Below the pieces are notes generated by a model. That model made no database searches and was not told the DNA's origin. It saw nothing but the letters and a program-made list of their open reading frames with translations. Position numbers and translations under genes: made by a program. A stretch of 19,658 bases of DNA from Obelidium mucronatum. Lineage: Eukaryota; Chytridiomycota; Chytridiomycetes; Chytridiales; Chytriomycetaceae. The stretch is from contig JAIVFH010000445.1 in NCBI GenBank assembly GCA_025765595.1, positions 1 to 19,658 of the forward strand, written 5' to 3'. Positions 17,041 through 19,658 of the stretch are shown here, one piece after another. Within the stretch, counting starts at the first letter, position 1; every line of letters starts with the position of its first letter.

Positions 17041-19658
17041 TCGCCCCCGTTTTAAAAGCACATTCACTAAAACGGCAGGCGAAGCTGCTCTGGTTGAAAT
17101 GGTCGTGGAAAAGGAAAAAAAGATCAAGGAGGGCTTGTTGATGCAAGGCTTGGGTCCATCTGCTTTCTGGGCAAGCGTACATCTTGTCTACACTATCTAC
17201 GCAGCTGTCGTATGTACCTTGATTACATGGATAATATCTCCGCTGTTTCCTTTGTCAAATCCGTTCCTCAGTAAGTCACCACTTACCAAAAATCAGACTG
17301 CATTCCTAACATAGTCCCAAGTTTTCCTCCTCCTCTTTTTATTGGATCTAGCAAATATTTCATCAACACTGTCCTTCGCGCCGTTCTTCAACACGTCAAA
17401 AGCTGCTCTTCTTTTTGATTCCTTCATCAACATTCTCCTATTTACTATCCCTATTATCCTTATATTTTGGTTGGAATGGGCGCCGTCTGAGTTGGCCATT
17501 ATTTTTATCTCTCTGATCTTTTACCCACTCGGCTTCTTTTTCGGAATGCTGCGTGTCAATCAGCTGGAAATGGAAGGAGTTGGTGCCAACTGGTCAAATT
17601 CGTTGGACGGTCGTGGTATTGGGGGTTTTTTGATTGTTTTGGCGGTGGATTGCATTTTGTACATGGGTATTGCCGTGAGTCTAGTTCTCAATTTTTCTTC
17701 CCCGATACTCAGCCCTTTCTTGTCTTGTCTTAGCTTTATCTGGATCAAGTTATTCCACAAGATTTTGGTGTTCCGCGGCCTTGGTGGTTCCCCCTCAAAT
17801 TTATCCACCGAAAAACGTATGAAGTTTGGATCGAGACGAGCCAGCCCAGAAACTCTCCTTCAGAATCTTTACTTTCTGTATCCGATGATATTGAACCAGA
17901 CCCCACTTCTATGCGTATGCTGGTGAACTTGCAAAATCTTGTCATGAAATTTCCAAAGTCAGAGACCAATGCAGTTGATGGCTTCAGTGTCAAACTTTTT
18001 GAGGACGAAATTTTTGCTCTGCTGGGTCATAATGGGGCAGGAAAGAGTACAGTGTTGCACATGTGAGGAGTTTTTGTTCCGTTTTCCAATGTCACTGAAC
18101 GGGAAAATCAGATTGACGGGGTTAATTTCGGCGACATCTGGTCTGGGTACCGTCGCAGGTTACGACCTTACGAATGAAATGACATCCATTCGGCGCCATA
18201 TCGGAGTGTGTCCACAATATGACATTCAACATGAAGATTTGACTGTTGCAGAACACATTTTATTATTTGCAGGAATCAAAGGAATGTGGGTTACAAAAAC
18301 GCGCAGTGAACTAGATCTTGTTGTAACTGAAGTGCTGACATTGTTGGACTTGGAAGCAAAGCGAGATGAATTTGTGAAGGTATTAAGTGGAGGACAAAAA
18401 CGAAAACTGTCTGTCGCTATGGCTATTGTCGGAAACCCAAAGATTTTAATCTTGGACGAGCCCACAGCCGGAATGGATCCTGTTTCGCGAAGGTCTTTGT
18501 GGGCAATGCTGACAAGCAACAAGAAAGGACGGTTAACATTTTTGACAACTCATATGATGGATGTTAGTTTCTTGATTCATCTGGTGTCTGCGCGATTTAA
18601 CCGGTTTGCTTTCACAAAAGGAGGCCGACTTGGTTGCCGATCGAAAGGCCATTCTCTCCAAAGGTCGCCTTCGATGCCTCGGTACATCAGTATTTTTGAA
18701 ACACCGTTTTAACGTTGGATATCACTTGAGCATTGCGTATCAGCGCGCGAGTATGAGTGATTTGAAAGTTACTTCTTTCATAAACAAGTACGTTCCTGGT
18801 GCGACGGTGGTTTCTCAGTCGTCATCGACAGCGCCAAGATATGGCTCTACTACAACTATGACACCAATGTCTCCGACCATTTCTTCTTCATCCAACGGCC
18901 GCTCTTCATCGTCCGAAGGCGAAAACTTGATGATATTTTCAGTTCCGCCCTCTTTTGTTTCAAACTTCCCGCGTCTATTCAACGCTCTGGACAAGCATTC
19001 CAAAAATGGGGGGATATTATATTATGGCTTATCTATGCCTTCTTTGGAGGAGGTGTTTTTAAGGAGCGACGGCGGTGGACTGGAGACCAATGAGGAAGCT
19101 CGGCTGGCAGAAGAACATTGGGCCAGAGTCTCTGCAAACGAAGTAGTGGATGAAGAGGCATTGTTGCTAGGGAACGGTGAGAAGAGTCTTTCCATTTGAT
19201 TTGGTTGCCAGAAGTTTCCTGATTCAAGTTTCTCCACCAGATAACGTTCTCCATGCAACTCCAATGTTTGCACAACTCATAAGTCTTGTGCATGCTCGAT
19301 GGATTATGTTTGGCAGGAGTCTCTCAAGCACAATTCCAGGCATATTATTCCCACTATACATGTTTTATCCCATATTTTCAGAGGATATCTCTTCGGCAAC
19401 ATCATCTTTCTGGGTCATTACAATGAGTTTGTTGCTGACCGCTGTGAGCTGTGCTCGCGAAACTGTCCAGGAAAGGTTTCAGAAAATAGACACATTTTTG
19501 AAATCCGTCGGTGTTTCATCTGCCATGTATTGGGGGACAAATCTGATTGCTCATTATCCACTGATGGCTTCACCGGGGTTGATAATGTGTTGGTTGTTGC
19601 CTTTTGGGATGTCAAGGCATTTGGTGGAGCTGCATTCTGGATGTTCTTTCTTACGACA
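16710..19658 (+). CDS. ABCA-type ABC transporter, N-terminal half, runs off the edge
   Basis: Full-size ABCA transporters move lipids across membranes. Supported exons: 17079-17270, 17352-17674, 17734-18062, 18112-18562, 18621-19176, 19229-19658 (edge). The 5' part is tentative: 16710-16862 (signal-anchor-like MRSLLGSPTFVLLWRS and TM1) and about 16966-17032 (VAILARIVLSVYLVLGF). VEKEKKIKEGLLMQGLG is the ABCA landmark after TM2. Several transmembrane segments follow, then the first nucleotide-binding domain: Walker A GHNGAGKST split just before the intron at 18063, VCPQYDIQ (Q-loop), LSGGQKRKLS (signature), ILILDEPTAGMDP (Walker B), and LTTHMMD joined across an intron to EADLVADRKAILSKGRLRC. 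A Ser-rich linker leads to the start of the second membrane domain. The frame appears broken near 19560-19600. The first extracellular domain is nearly absent. Confidence 0.85.

Noticed and set aside
16748..17078. Alternative long plus-strand frame through the GC-rich block
   Set aside because: It is Arg/Ala/Gly-rich noise from GC composition. Only its downstream part, from 17079, is a real exon.
1..19658. CRISPR arrays, bacterial operons or ribosome binding sites, tRNA or rRNA genes, transposases
   Set aside because: None seen by eye. The introns and protein content are eukaryotic. A covariance-model scan for tRNAs was not possible here.

Overview
The window is nuclear DNA from a compact genome of a microbial eukaryote. 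Short spliceosomal GT-AG introns, mostly 43-81 bp, interrupt most genes, and intergenic gaps are often only 8-100 bp. The proteins are eukaryotic: a mitochondrial ADP/ATP carrier, BAP31-like ER proteins, an ABCA transporter, GT31-like type II glycosyltransferases and F-box proteins. I cannot name the lineage from sequence alone. All exon models were built by hand from reading frame, splice sites and agreement between paralogues.

Left (1-3302): about 1 kb without a convincing gene, holding only a WD40-like scrap. Then a three-exon gene that joins an F-box-like N-terminus to a histone H3-like segment, followed by a single-exon membrane-anchored FKBP prolyl isomerase.

Centre (3344-11598): four divergent paralogues of a GT31-like glycosyltransferase, each with a signal anchor, a catalytic domain and a shared C-terminal helical region I do not recognise. 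Three are on the plus strand and carry introns. One is on the minus strand and intronless. A mitochondrial-type cation diffusion facilitator (MMT1/SLC30A9-like) sits between the third and fourth. The fourth has a private intron containing a diverged copy of its own downstream exon edge, which suggests intron gain by tandem duplication.

Right-centre (11599-13477): a roughly 400 bp promoter region with a G-rich block, then the strongly codon-biased ADP/ATP carrier gene, whose signature reads RRRLQM instead of RRRMMM.

13478-15500 (minus strand): two paralogous BAP31-like genes with identical intron phases flank a GNAT acetyltransferase gene. Only one of the two ends in a dilysine ER-retrieval signal.

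Right (15548-19658): a single-exon F-box/LRR-like gene, then 22 bp later an ABCA-type transporter that runs off the edge. The ABCA gene begins with a very GC-rich block and shows a probable reading-frame break near its visible end.

Many of the products are secretory-pathway membrane proteins (FKBP, four glycosyltransferases, two BAP31-like proteins, ABCA), but nothing here shows they work as one pathway. The glycosyltransferase array is the clearest expanding family.
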